This document shows, one piece after another, positions 33,701 to 44,040 of a stretch of DNA of 64,000 nucleotides. The translations under genes and the position numbers were made by a program. This DNA comes from Capitulum mitella. Lineage: Eukaryota > Arthropoda > Thecostraca > Pollicipedomorpha > Pollicipedidae. The notes under the pieces were generated by a model. It was given only the letters and a program-made list of their open reading frames with translations, was not told the origin of the DNA and made no database searches. Within the stretch, counting starts at the first letter, position 1. Each line of letters begins with the position of its first letter. The DNA is taken from contig CP099851.1 in assembly GCA_030062745.1 (NCBI GenBank), positions 4,399,161 to 4,463,160 on the forward strand, read 5' to 3'.

Positions 33701-34534
33701 GAAGTCAACATCGTCAGCTGCAGTCTGTGCGTTCTGATCAGGCACGGGGACGAAGTCTGTTGTTTCTCGAGCCACTGCACCATCCACCTGGCGCTGTTCC
33801 GCATTAGACATCTTGCAGATCGGCGCACAGTCGGTGCTGTTTCCACTTGACCTAAGGGCAATGCTAGCGAGCTTCCCTTCGGGCCGCGCCTGCCCAACGC
33901 CAAACACTTCACAGGTTTCCTTCGGGACGGAAGCGACACTTTCAGGAGACTGTCCGCCGACATTCTTCTGAGCATCGATGTCATCAGTTGTACTTTCCGG
34001 CACGAACCTTTCGGCAATAGCCTCTGGCAAAGCATCAGCAGCTGCTCTGCGGAAGGCGCCATCCGCCTCCTTTCTGGGAAAGCTGTCCTCAAGGCCGACA
34101 CTGTCGCCGCCTCTGCTGGGCCTACGTTCAGCCCGGCCGACTAATGCCGCTGCATGCTCGGTCTTGCAGGAGGCTGGCTTCTCGCCGTTTGCCAAAAACA
34201 AGTCTTCTTCCCCCGGGCTCCGTTCAGGTACATGGAGCCTCTCTGGTCCACAGCGGATAACAGGAACCCTCTCTGGACTCCGGCCAACCACAGAGGCCTT
34301 CTCTGGACTGCGTCCGGCCACAGGGACCCTCTCTGGGCTCCGGCCAGCCACAGGGACACTCTCTGGAGTCCGACAGACCACAGGAGACCTTTCTGGACTG
34401 CGGTCGGCCACAGGGATCCTCTCTGGACTGCGGTCGGCCACAGGGAGCCTTTCTGGGGTCCAGTCGGTCACAGGGGCTTTCTCTGGGCCCGCGGCCGGCC
34501 ACAGGGGACCTCTCTGAACTGTGGGCGGCCACAT
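30713..34534 (-). CDS. Kinase-motif repeat protein; likely C-terminal extension of the SPSB3-like gene
   Basis: A 1,273-codon uninterrupted frame made largely of three tandem peptide repeats. Near the start are ten-residue SPERVPVAGR units. In the middle are about twenty units of 18-19 residues of the type TRSRRASSVGCNTSGEAK, and near the end about ten units of VRRSKRLSDAGxDxADDVT. Both latter sets carry RRAS or KRLS, which match basophilic-kinase consensus sites; SP in the first set matches proline-directed sites. Between them is acidic, unremarkable sequence. The SPER repeat continues upstream past 34534 after a one-base slip near 34486-34495. Removing that base and one more upstream gives one open frame from the SPSB3-like start at 39295 to here (1,742 residues). 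Whether it is one protein or two is unproven. No known domain was recognised; the repeat keeps frame throughout, which argues for coding. Confidence 0.75.
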   Translation of the reverse strand: MWPPTVQRGPLWPAAGPEKAPVTDWTPERLPVADRSPERIPVADRSPERSPVVCRTPESVPVAGRSPERVPVAGRSPEKASVVGRSPERVPVIRCGPERLHVPERSPGEEDLFLANGEKPASCKTEHAAALVGRAERRPSRGGDSVGLEDSFPRKEADGAFRRAAADALPEAIAERFVPESTTDDIDAQKNVGGQSPESVASVPKETCEVFGVGQARPEGKLASIALRSSGNSTDCAPICKMSNAEQRQVDGAVARETTDFVPVPDQNAQTAADDVDFVEASSEVCGGAPAGSADIQRGYGDCIQIDTDREVPGRAAREDAQAASDEESHVAVCDMRINCDGKPSQSLRESPVQRLEASAVPLVTCGGDTVGVGAPPPAAHLSGPNAHGDATPDAGDGAPSQRAGSDVTDTDVTKAVAGRDVPEPWLAAALDVTRNVTVRPRRAPAARRDVTTGRRRQASAASWEGLSAAQRQPAGRDPPSRPDDAAAGPARERCRTPAVGCGAAPEGGSDPPGRPAGRASAAASCEAGREGSAGVTAGESAATAGESGSFAGREAVGPVRVKRTRRASSAGCDTVSGPGVRRTRRASAAFHKSGDANSRRSELGGDLAVEVKVVRTRRASSVFHSTASEAMVTGNNQASDAGFDSDKAIHQDACSAGCDTAIEVKVTRNRRASGASCSTASEAKVIRTRKSSSVGCNGSSETKTRSRRASSVGCNTDVEVKTARNRRASRIGCSTSIDAKTTRSRRASVIGCNTSGEAKTERSKRASGDISSKAKTTRSKRASSVGCDTAGGAKTAQSRQASGVGCGTSIDAKMTRSRRASVIGCNTSGEAKTTRSRRASSVGCNTASEAKATRSRRTSGIDFNTTGEVKTARSRRTSSIDYNTTGEAKTARSRRASSDISSEVKATRSRRASSVGCSTSIEAKTTRSRRASSIGCSTSSEAKATRSKRTSGAGFRPNEAMCRDAAAGLSSSRTRCHDAGADVTSVHSSNDDRDDVTVGRRPLSWSSLTSPDSDGLDFARLFRRRASVTRSDVTDYVTTRKRRRLSSVGSDVADDVAVRRSKRLSDAGVDFADDVTVRRSKRLSDAGSDFADDVTVRRSKRLSDAGGDVADDVTVRRSRRSSVAGGDVINEITMKRRRRLTSIGSAATDDVTSRRKRLSDSDDEATDDTVRRSKRVSSVPEDVSNTETDRQRRRLSGLTSDVADDVTAGRRWRPSRFGSTRQNRRRSSSFGGVTDDVLSPLEELSPELGRRRLLTLVEESPSCETWSPPARR
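31025..31400 (-). repeat. Coding tandem repeat, RRSKRLSDAG type
   Basis: About 54-nt units, with nearly identical DNA at 31180-31370 (GCGTCTGACAGGCGTTT). Units encode VRRSKRLSDAG followed by DFADDVT. Near-identity between neighbours points to recent expansion or gene conversion. Confidence 0.85.
31665..32830 (-). repeat. Coding tandem repeat, SRRASSVGCNTS type
   Basis: About twenty diverged 54-57-nt units encoding RSRRASSVGCNTSGEAK and variants. All keep frame. The Arg-Arg-Ala-Ser core is the most conserved part. Confidence 0.85.
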
Positions 34535-34630
34535 AGGGCCTCTCTGGACTCCGGCCAGCCAAAGGGACCCTCTCTGGACTGTGGTCGGCCACAGGGACCC
34601 TCTCTGGACTGTGGTCGGCCGCGCTACTCG
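34215..34630 (-). repeat. Coding tandem repeat, SPERVPVAGR type
   Basis: About thirteen 30-nt units (minus strand AGAGAGGGTCCCTGTGGCC) encode SPER-x-PVAGR. The frame slips by one base between units near 34490, yet the peptide repeat resumes in the next frame, so an extra base is likely there. Confidence 0.85.
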
Positions 34631-37600
34631 CCTCCGGCGGCCGCCGAACGCCCAGCGTGCGCCGCCGGCGCCGGCCGCCGGCCCGCCCCTGCGGCCGGCC
34701 GCTGCGCCGGCGCCGCTCCGTTACGATCGAGACCACCGGGCCGCAGCGGCGGGCTGGCGTCGCGGGCGCCGCCGGCCGGCTGGCGCGGCTCCTCCTCCTC
34801 CTCCGGCGAGACGAGCGCCACCAGGCGGCGTGAGCGGCGGCCCGCGCCGGCCGCCGGCGGGCCGCGCGCCGCCGCCGCCACCACCGGCAGCGCCCGAGAG
34901 TCCTCAAACCAGGACGGCAGGCGCACCAGCGGCTCGGCGGCCACGGCGGCCAGGTCCGTGGTGGTCACGGCGCCGTCTCCGCTGCCGCCTGCCGGGGGAA
35001 CGTGAGAGGTCATCCACGGAGTGCCGGATCAGTGATCAGAGGACTAGGAGCCGAGCAATGCATTTCAATGACGTTTTCAAAACCGGACGCCACCTGAAGT
35101 TCCCCCCGCCACCGATTCGAACAAACTTAAACGAATCTGAGCTCCCAGCTGATCCATCTAACGCGTCGCCCCACACGACTGTCTTACACGAGCCAGAAAC
35201 TCAACCCGTCTTCGGTACCCGCAAGACCTGCACATCAACGCAGTACAACGAGGGGAGATACCAGCCGTCACAGCCCTGAGAACGGTGCAACCGCCGCTCA
35301 CCTACGGGCCGGGCCGGCCGCTGTTGAGGGACCTCCTGTCGGGCCTCCTGCACCGGCGAGTCGTCCACCACCACCAGCTGGCGCTCGGTCGGCGGCGTCA
35401 CTGCGGTGTACTGAAGCCAGGGGAAGCGCCGGATCAGGCGGCAGACGGGCGCCGGCAGCGCCAGCGACCACCGCGGCAGGCTGTGCAAACACAGTGTCCG
35501 TCGGTGACCGATAGGTGGTGCCACGGTCTGAAGTTCAGAATGGGATGACGCAGGACGAGGGCTCGTTGGTGTATCAGGCAGGTGACGCCACGAAGGACAG
35601 TGTCATTAAAACGGGAAATTAGCTGTTATGAGACGGTCTTAAAAAGGCAAGAGAATCGTAAGCGGTAATAATTCACGCCCACACGCAGTGCTTTGCTCCT
35701 CAAAAAACCTGGCTGCTAAAATTTTAAGCTGCCTAGCTCAACGTTTTCACGCGTCACCATTGGCCACCATCGTCACGTTTTGGCCTGACTTCGTCCTAGG
35801 CGTCGGACACAAGGCGCAGCTGATCCCACCCGGGCCTGCCCTCCGCCCGAGGCGTCAGTCGGCTGACCCCCGGACCCCGAGCTGACGCCGCCCGGTGACC
35901 CCGGCCGGCCGACCTGAACTCGCTGATGAGGCTGACCTGCGACTGATGACCGCCGTCGACTGGAACTGGAGCGAGTCGGGCACCGAGACGGCCGACACCA
36001 GCCGGAAGCAGGTGTTGGCCGCCGTGGTGCAGACGGCCGGAAGGAGGCCGCCGCCGCCGGCCGCGCCGCTCACGCCGCCGAACGCCACGCCTGGGAAACA
36101 GGGGCCGCCGTCACGGCCGAGACAGAGGCAGCAGTCACAGAGAGAGCAGAGACACAGCAGAGAGCAAGCCTGGAACACGGACCGCCGTCACAGCGGAGCA
36201 GAGACAGCAGTCACAGAGGGAGCAGAGACAGGGCAGAGAGCACGCCTGGGAAACAGGGGCCGCCGTCACGGCGGAGACAGCGACAGCAGTCACCGAGAGA
36301 GCAGGGACAGAGCAGAGAGCAAGCCTGGAACACGGACCGCCGTCACGGCGGAGACAGAGCAGAGCACGACTGAAACACGGGCCGCATTCACAGCGGAGCA
36401 GACAGCAGTCACAGAGGGAACAGAGACAGAGCAGAAAGCACGCCTGAAACACGGACCGCCGTCACAGCGGAGCAGAGACAGCAGTCACAGAGGGAGCAGA
36501 GACAGGGCAGAGCGCAAGCCTGAAACACGGACCATCGTCACGACAAAGACAGAGCAGACAGCACGACTAAAACACGGACCACTGTCAGAGCGGACACGGA
36601 GCAGAGAAAGCGCCTGAAACAAAGAACACCGCGACAGCGGAGACAGAGTGCGGCAGAAACCGTCGGAGCAGAGGGCAGAGACGGTCAGAAGCACAAGACA
36701 GAGACGCAGGGCAGAGCAGGGACAGACATAGTACTGACGTGGTCCGAGCGCAAGATGCAGACACCTCTTCCTTAGTGAGTCACCAGTCCGCCAGATGACC
36801 GATGTTCAACACAGCAAACTTGAGAACATCAGAACACTGACTGACGGAAATTTATAATTTGTCTACAACTCTGCCGCGTGTTTACCTCAACACGACCTGC
36901 CTGACGACCGAAAACAATGCACGCCTTCGCAGCGCCTCACCGAGGGACCGTCGGTTCAGGAAGAACTCGATCTGGCCGGAGCGCAGGTTGGCGTACACGC
37001 CCACGATGGAGCCCTTGCCGAAGACGCTGCAGTACGGCTCGGTCCGACCCTTGTGCCGCTTCGTACCTGTTACACCAGGACACGGCCGCGTCACTCGTCA
37101 GACTCACAGCGTGACTATTGCCGACACAGGACGCAGTCCAGGCATTACGGCCGAACAGCATTTCACAGCCCAGATCAATACCACCCCAAACGCAGCAACA
37201 ACAAACAACAAACAAACAACAACAAATACAGCACAAACGCACCGTGAACTGACAGACCACGGCTCGGTATTACCTACGGCTCGGTGGACCGGCAGGCCAC
37301 GGCTTGTTTTTACTGTGGGCTGGTATTACCATGACTCTATTATTTATATACATACACCATGGTTCGGTATTACCGCGGAACGGGAGGTTGGCATTACCGT
37401 GGAATGACAGCTCGGTATGACCTTGGAATCACTCGGCATTACCGTGGAATGAGAGCTAGGTATGACCGCGGAATGGGAAATCGGTATGGCCGTGGAGTGA
37501 GAGCTCGGTCTTACCGTGGAATGAGAGTCCCCAGGAGTGCCGGTCGGCTCCCAGCAGGCTGACGAAGCGCTGGCTGGCGGAGTCCGGGTCGAACTGCTCC

Positions 37601-39295
37601 GTGCACAGGCCGACCATCTGTCGCAGGCGGACCATTACCAGCGTCAACAGAGGTACACGCAGCGGCGAGGGCGGTCTGACATATGACAATGTTAGAGTGA
37701 CCTGACCGCAGTTATCGGGAAACCAGACATACTGCGAGCACTTCAAAACCAAAAACGTTTAGAGACTGGATACCGTTGTCCCTGACCGCCTCATAGGTTC
37801 CCGAGGGCCGGTACCACACACGCATCGTCTGAAGGGGCCAGGCCATCGTAGGCGTCGTCAGAGGTACACTGTCTACATTGTCAGACAATGAGTGCGACGA
37901 TCTGAAGGAGCCAGAAGTCTGCGGACGCCGCGAGGGGTAGACGACACAAGTCGACAGAGTTACACCGGCGTGTCCGCGAGGGACAAAACACCCCGCGGAC
38001 CGGCAGCGTCGGCGCCCTCCTAGCGGCACCTCCCACCGCCCGGCACTGACCGTGTCCGTGCCGTACAGGTCGGTGAGCAGCTTGACCTCGAAGAAGTGGT
38101 GCCAGCCGGGCTGGAGCGGCGTGTCGCCCAGCACGACGGCCGTGCCGGTCGACAGGCTCTCGTGGCAGGCCACGTGGGTCGGCAGGAAGCGGACGGCGGC
38201 CGGCGCGCGCCGCTGGTCCCAGCACCAGGCCAGCGGCTCTGGCGGCGCCCACACCGGACGGGGTCACACAGCGGACCAGGTACAACAGAGCCGCGTGAGG
38301 GGCCGCCGATCCAGCATCAGGTAATCGGCTCGGACAGGACCCACACCAGACGGTGTCAGTTCAGCAGACCAGACACAACAAACACGAGCGCCACCGGGCA
38401 CCAAATATCCAGTGTCACCACAAATGTCGAGGCAGCAGCACTCAAGCAGGGTGTTTGTTTTTTACCGTGATTTGAGTTTATGGGCGCTGCCACAGCGCGG
38501 TAGCGGTGCTTACGCCCAGCTGCGCAGCGATAAAGAGCAAGTACAGCACTACCGTGAACAGACTTGTGTTCTGGGAAATGAACAGTGAGAGGGTGAGTGC
38601 TGACAGCTATAAAACCCGACGAACGAATACAGAGCACGCAGACAACTGAGGAATATATAACGCACCCTTGCTACCGTTTCCGACGCCGCCTAAATAATGG
38701 AGAACCACGCGGTCATGAACCAATGAAACATATAATTTCCGACTACTGCGCACGGTTCGTTTACTTCCCGGAGCTATTACAACGGACCAATGACCAAGAG
38801 CAAACGCGTCACAGACGCGGCCCCAAATCCCCACTTACCATCTTCGGACTCGCCGCAGTCGCAGTGGATTTTGTTCTTGCTCCTTCCAGCCTTGCAGTAG
38901 TGCCTATGCTGGCAGAAACTATAGCTCGGTTCCTTTCGCCGCAAAAGCACATTGGCCCGCTTAAAGTGCAGCATCCTCTGTGAGGAAATGGATCTGTTAT
39001 GCCATGCAGTTCACTTTGACTGGATAAATTATACTCTACAACCAAGCATGATGCATACCAGGTGAACATGGACGAAACTTGCATACGAGTTGTAAAAAAC
39101 TTGTAAAAGCGTGATGCAATAGGCATAAAAAGACTGTAAATGTAAACAGCGTTGCAAGATGATGATGCCAACCTTGCCATTTGAAAGGTATGATGCTGCA
39201 CATTTTTGTATCGTATTTGTCTGCCTCACCTCAGAGAAGTTAAGTCCCAATTGCAGGCTGCTCGTCCTCTCGAGGTTTACAGGAAAGTCAGACAT
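34624..39295 (-). CDS. SPSB3: SPSB3-like SPRY/SOCS-box protein
   Basis: SPSB proteins use a SPRY domain to bind substrates and a SOCS box to recruit Elongin B/C and Cullin-RING ligases. Eight exons join in phase: 39295-39230, 38977-38839, 38238-38051, 37617-37515, 37066-36941, 36090-35937, 35480-35302 and 34988-34624 (TAG). This gives 439 residues; human SPSB3 is about 355. The start is ATG at 39295 (MSDFPVNLERTSSLQ). Exon 2 ends HCDCGESEDG, like the acidic Cys-rich segment before SPRY in SPSB3. SPRY spans about 70-255: LAWCWDQRR, GWHHFFEVKLLTDLYGTDT, MVGLCTEQFDP, LGADRHSWGLSFHG, GKGSIVGVYANLRSGQIEFF and LPAVCTTAA. Exon 7 has ALPAPVCRLIRRFPWLQY, resembling the SOCS-box leucine/proline core. 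The YGTDTMVG step and HSWGLSFHG point to SPSB3 rather than SPSB1, 2 or 4. The last exon is Ala/Pro/Arg-rich and may continue into the repeat frame at 30713-34534. An upstream 5' UTR exon was not found. Confidence 0.8.
36086..36640. repeat. Minisatellite repeating the exon 6 acceptor
   Basis: About nine units of 46-80 bp run into the intron from the acceptor of SPSB3-like exon 6. The junction segment CACGCCTGGGAAACAGGGGC at 36086 recurs exactly at 36241. Other units keep the minus-strand form TTCCAG or TTTCAG followed by GCGTGC or GCTTGC, so nearly every unit carries an intact AG acceptor and the first exon bases. Confidence 0.88.
37355..37534. repeat. 24-bp minisatellite repeating the exon 4 donor
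   Basis: Seven or eight 24-bp units start at the donor of SPSB3-like exon 4 (exon end 37515). On the minus strand the junction reads TCATTCCACG|GTAAGACC. The following units read TCACTCCACGGCCATACC, CCATTCCGCGGTCATACC, TCATTCCACGGTAATGCC and similar. Several retain GT at the donor position. Confidence 0.88.
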
Positions 39296-40520
39296 GATGG
39301 ACGCGACTGTATGCTCGGCGCTGGACTTGGTGGCTCACTGATGCAACAGGAGCTACAACACAGCAGGAGTTGACATAAGGATAAAATCAACAGGCTGGCA
39401 TTCAAACAATGCAGGCACACCACTTGCCCAGACAGCAAAGGCACTCCTGTTGTTGACAAGGGCCTTTTAGGTTGTGAAATAGCTCAACAACATGCCAGAG
39501 GCTGCCCCATTCATTTGTGCACTGATTTCTGTCACAGATGTGACAGAAAGGGAGGCAGATCCAACCATCACACAACATGTCATATATCATTTAGAATTCA
39601 AAGCGAACAAGGCCTAGTGCAGTAAGCACAAAGAAGGGATCAAGAAAGAGCATTTCCGAAATGCGCTCACAATAAACCACATCAGCTGCATCATTCCCAC
39701 ATCACACGGGAATGGCTGCAAGAATTACAGCTCAACTTTGTACGTTGGTGAATGCAACAGTGGTTTCACACCAGGGAATTTTATGGTTTCATAGCCCAGA
39801 TCCCTAAACCCATACAAAAACTGACTCATTATTTCAGACTGGTGTATTCGCGAAAATACATCACGCACACATGAATTGTATTTCATCTTGAGGAGTCGCC
39901 GTCATTAAAAGAATGTTTTATCTTTAACACCTAATCTGAAATGAGTCATTACAGTCTAAGAAATAGATTTCTAACATACCTTACTTCTTGACACTGCATA
40001 ATTCTAGCTTCAAAACAACTTCCAATATTTTTTCTCTGTACCACTCATCAATGTCCTAATGTCAGCTGTTATCACGAACCTTCTACATGCCACGAGAGGC
40101 TGGATTTTACAAGAAAAAGAATTTATTCCCATATAATGCACAGTTTTGGCTCTAGGCCATCTTCAGAAATCAGAATTGGTGCCATCCCCTGAGTATTTCC
40201 CAAATCTCAAAAGTTAAGTCAAATATTAACTTATATATCTTTGGTGTGTAAAATACAGTCTCTTCTGGCATAGAATTGTTTTTTTTCCACCATCATGTCA
40301 AATGCCAGGAAGGCAACAAAGACAATTTTACAATTTTTAAAGCACCACAAAATATAGTTAGCAACAAAACCGACATTTTCCTCAGATTTTCAGTTTTATA
40401 AGCTCCAACAGCTTGACTGCAGTATGCTTAAATTTGCAGTACCCCAGAACATGGGCTATCTTGATTTTATACGACCTTTTGACAGTCATGTACTGCCATA
40501 CCAAAATCCTAGATGGTGAG
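39296..40520. other. No gene recognised between SPSB3-like gene and LINE
   Basis: Upstream flank of the SPSB3-like gene, likely to include its promoter and any 5' UTR exon. Open frames are short and without domains. Nothing specific seen. Confidence 0.4.
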
Positions 40521-41620
40521 CAATCCCTGGATATTGTGTAATTTGATTTTGTGAAAGCATTTGGCTCCATCCCACAAGAACGCTTGCTCCGCAAAATGGC
40601 AGCACACAGAATTCAGGGTAAACTACTGACACGGATTCGAGCATTCCTTGATAAAAGACAACAGGGAGTTACAATGAATGAGCAGGCACCCCAAATGGAG
40701 GAGAACCATAAGCAGGGTCCCTCAGGACAATGCCCTGGGGCCAGGATTGTTCCTCGTCTACGTCAAGGATCCGTTGGATGTCGTCAGATCCTCGGAAAAA
40801 TTTTTGCTGATGATACAAAAGTCTTCAAAATGGTGGCAAACTTAAAGGATGCTCAAGAACTCCAAGATGACGTAGACAACCTGCAAAGATGGTCACAGCA
40901 GTCGCAGCTGTCTTTGAACATCAAGCAATGCAAAGTGATGCACATCGGAACCAAAACATTATGTACAAGTACAAAATGAGTAGGAATGTATTGGACACCA
41001 TGACCAGTGAAAAGGACCTTGGCATAATCATCCATAGTAAGCTGAAGTTCCACCCTCTCAAACAGCCCAAGTTGTAGCAAAAGCCTTCTGGGTGTTTGGC
41101 ATGGTGAGGAGATCTTTCGAGAACATTGACAAGCAGACTGTTCCTCTCCTATTCAAGTCAGTTATCAGGCCCATTTTGGAATATGGGAAACTGTGTATGG
41201 GGACCATTGTTCGGACGTGACCAGGACTCAGTACAGACAGTGTTGCGTCGCATAGTGTCATTCGGGAGCTCCCATGTGAAGAAAGGCTTAAGGGTTTCGA
41301 CTTTGTTTCGATGCTGCACCGAAGACGGCGCGGTGACATGATCATGGTCTTTCAGTCTCCTAACGGCAAGACTCGGGATCCAGCGTGAAAAGCTATTCAC
41401 CTTTGCAGAGGCTTTTGAAACATGTGGTAATGGGCTGAAACTGTCGAAACCACCTGCGAACAAGCTGGTGCGGCAGCACGGTTTCCCGGTCCACGTCATC
41501 AACGACTGGAACAGCCTCCCCGAATATATCGTCAGCGCCCCGTCGGTGAACAACTCTTTCAAGAACAGACTCTACATGCCTTGGAGGGTTTGGAAATGCA
41601 TGATCCGTACCTAAGGAGCA
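40520..41620 (+). mobile_element. Degraded non-LTR retrotransposon (reverse transcriptase 3' part)
   Basis: Shifting frames contain reverse-transcriptase landmarks in order: FDFVKAFGSIPQERLLRKM, then FADDTKVFKMV, LQRWSQQSQLSLNIKQCKVM, KDLGIIIHSKLKF, LLFKSVIRPILEYG, and a C-terminal part with VINDWNSLPEYIVSAPSVN followed by a stop near 41615. This resembles CR1/Jockey-type LINE polymerases. Frameshifts and the missing 5' part show it is inactive. It supplies no host function. Confidence 0.88.
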
Positions 41621-42399
41621 AAAACACAACGAGCTCTGGAGAGCAGGAGTCCAAAGGCTGTCCTTGAGACCTACTTTTCCTGAATCCACTAAGTCCTCAG
41701 TTCTAAGTCCTTAAAAAGACAAATGGCTACAGAAACGAATTCCTACTCCCTCCCCTTATACAAACTAGCATCACCGTTTAACCCGCGCCCGAATGTCGGT
41801 CGGCGCCATGCACGCCTGACGGGGGGTTGACCGCCCCCTCTAACTGACGAACGGTTGGTCGCACGATAAAAATAAACACGCCGTCCGAAAGCTCGTGACG
41901 AGTAGAGTTCGAAACTGGTCTTATTTTTAGTTTGGATAATATGTAAGCCATTTACACCCTATACATGTTTTTCTCATAGCCGCCTGCATAAGACCGAGAA
42001 ACTGCCTGGATCTCAAGGGCTGTGATTAATTAAGTCTAGATAAAGGCACCAACGGACAGGTAAACGTTCGCAGATGCCGATACACGTCTAGTTTAATATG
42101 TGCGCCGGAACGCTGAGTTAAGGACACAGTGATTTTCGCACCGCTTAACGGCGGGTGCCGTAGACGAACGAGGTATGAAATTAAGAGGAACTAATTTTAG
42201 TATTCTCTTATTTCTGCAAAATATGCTTTTCCGAGGGGTGTTTCTAGAGGTTCTTGCAATGATTTCTTGTGCTTCAGTGTTGAAAAATTCAGTACTTATC
42301 GAGCTACACAATTGGTGCAGCTTTATTCCCGACAGCCTGATTACTTCAAAATTTTTTCAATTATTTGAGGCTTTCTAAACTTTTTGGTAACTATTATTA

Positions 42400-44040
42400 T
42401 ATCTATTTTGTTGTGTATTATTGCATTTTTATTATATATTTACTGCATTGTATATTTATATTTTCTATTATTATTATTATTTACTTTTATTATATCATTC
42501 ACAACTGGCCAGTTCTGCCATTTTCTACCTGATCCAAGTCATTCATTGCTGATTCTGATGACAGTGCATTTTGACTCATAACAGTTATTTGTGACCTGGC
42601 TTGAGGTCAGTGGTCAAAAATCATTGAAACTTTACCCACTGATAGAAACTGGACATCTGGACCTCCCCACACCCAAATTGTTATAAAAATGCTGTCAATT
42701 CTTGAAAAATGATTATTGATGTTGAAAATCAGCTTGACCTTAGGTCAATGACCTAGAAACTTTCCAGGATCCAAGATGGCAGACTTGTTGCAATTATCAG
42801 AATCTCTAATCCTTCAGAGTTTTATTGCGACATCATATTTTGCAAAAAAGTTACAGCAAACTTAAGTTTTTCAGACTTAGGTCCACTTGACCTGGCCTAT
42901 GTCAGATGCCTTACTTGACCTGAGGTGAACAATTGGATACAAGGTGAAAATGATCAAGTAAAAGGTACACAAAGTTTTGTGGCTCTGTTTTTGTTTATAC
43001 TCTTGCAGATGCCAAAAAACCTCAGGGGAGCAGTGAATAGCCCCCCCCCCCCCCCAATTGGTGGCAGGTTAATGCATCACTTCACAAAGCATGCTGAAAT
43101 GGTGCCCAGAATCATCATCTGCTCAAAGTATATCCACCTGTACTGCTTGATCCAAACAAGGCATGCATTCACTGATTAAACCAGCAATGACTGTGGCATT
43201 TCATCACCTTCCACTGATGGGGGGGGGCATTTAACACCCCCATCTATCTCAAAAAAAAACAATTATTTGATTTGGCTGATTCAAACAGCAATTGAGAGCA
43301 CCACCCCTTGCAATGCTGTGAGCTGTGCATGTTTTTTTACTTTTTAGTGAGTGGTGATGTCACAGGTCAGGTCAAACATGAAAAAGTGATGATCTTTTGT
43401 GGGGTCACCTAATCACAATGAAAAGCAGATTGAGACTAAAGTTTGTGTAATAATATGCCCCTGACAGCTTAATCACATATTCAAGTGCCACCTGACCCAA
43501 GGCCACAAAAGGTCAATGTCACAGGTTGGATGAAATTTGGCCTCTGTTATAACATTGCATGTAATGCATGTCTCCTGGTCCATTTTGCACAAAGATTCTA
43601 AAAAAGACATCTTCAACAAGTTTTTGCCACAAACAAGTCTTGCAATAGCCAAATTATTGCAGACATGCAAGACTGCAACATTTTTTTGTTTCAAACTCAT
43701 AATACTATAAGCATGCTAGTGACCACCATCTGACATTGCTGGATGGCCCACAAGTCAGTTTGTCACATGTTGCACTTCTCCATGAAATGTTGGTGTTGCA
43801 TGTTGTCCCATGTTGCACCTCTCCACAAAAGTGAGAAGGCCAATATTTCTACAATGGTCATCCAGAATTTCAGATACCAACACTTTGCTCACTAAGTTGA
43901 AATCTGCTTAGAACCATCAAAGGTCAAACTATGAAAAAAACTGCAATGTTGCAAGAAACTGCTGCACAAGGTGCATGCACAGTTTGCTGCAAAATGATCA
44001 ATAATCTACCTGGACATCTTCAAAAATCAGTTTCTTTTCT
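42400..44040. other. Second CpG-depleted block
   Basis: About 1.6 kb with one or two CG dinucleotides by eye, TTA/ATT-rich at its start (42400-42490) and full of TGACCT/AGGTCA words. Poly(C) runs lie at 43040 and 43220. No gene supported. Confidence 0.75.

Noticed and set aside
34215-34517. Plus-strand SGLRPATGTL repeat frame
   Set aside because: Shadow of the SPERVPVAGR coding repeat.
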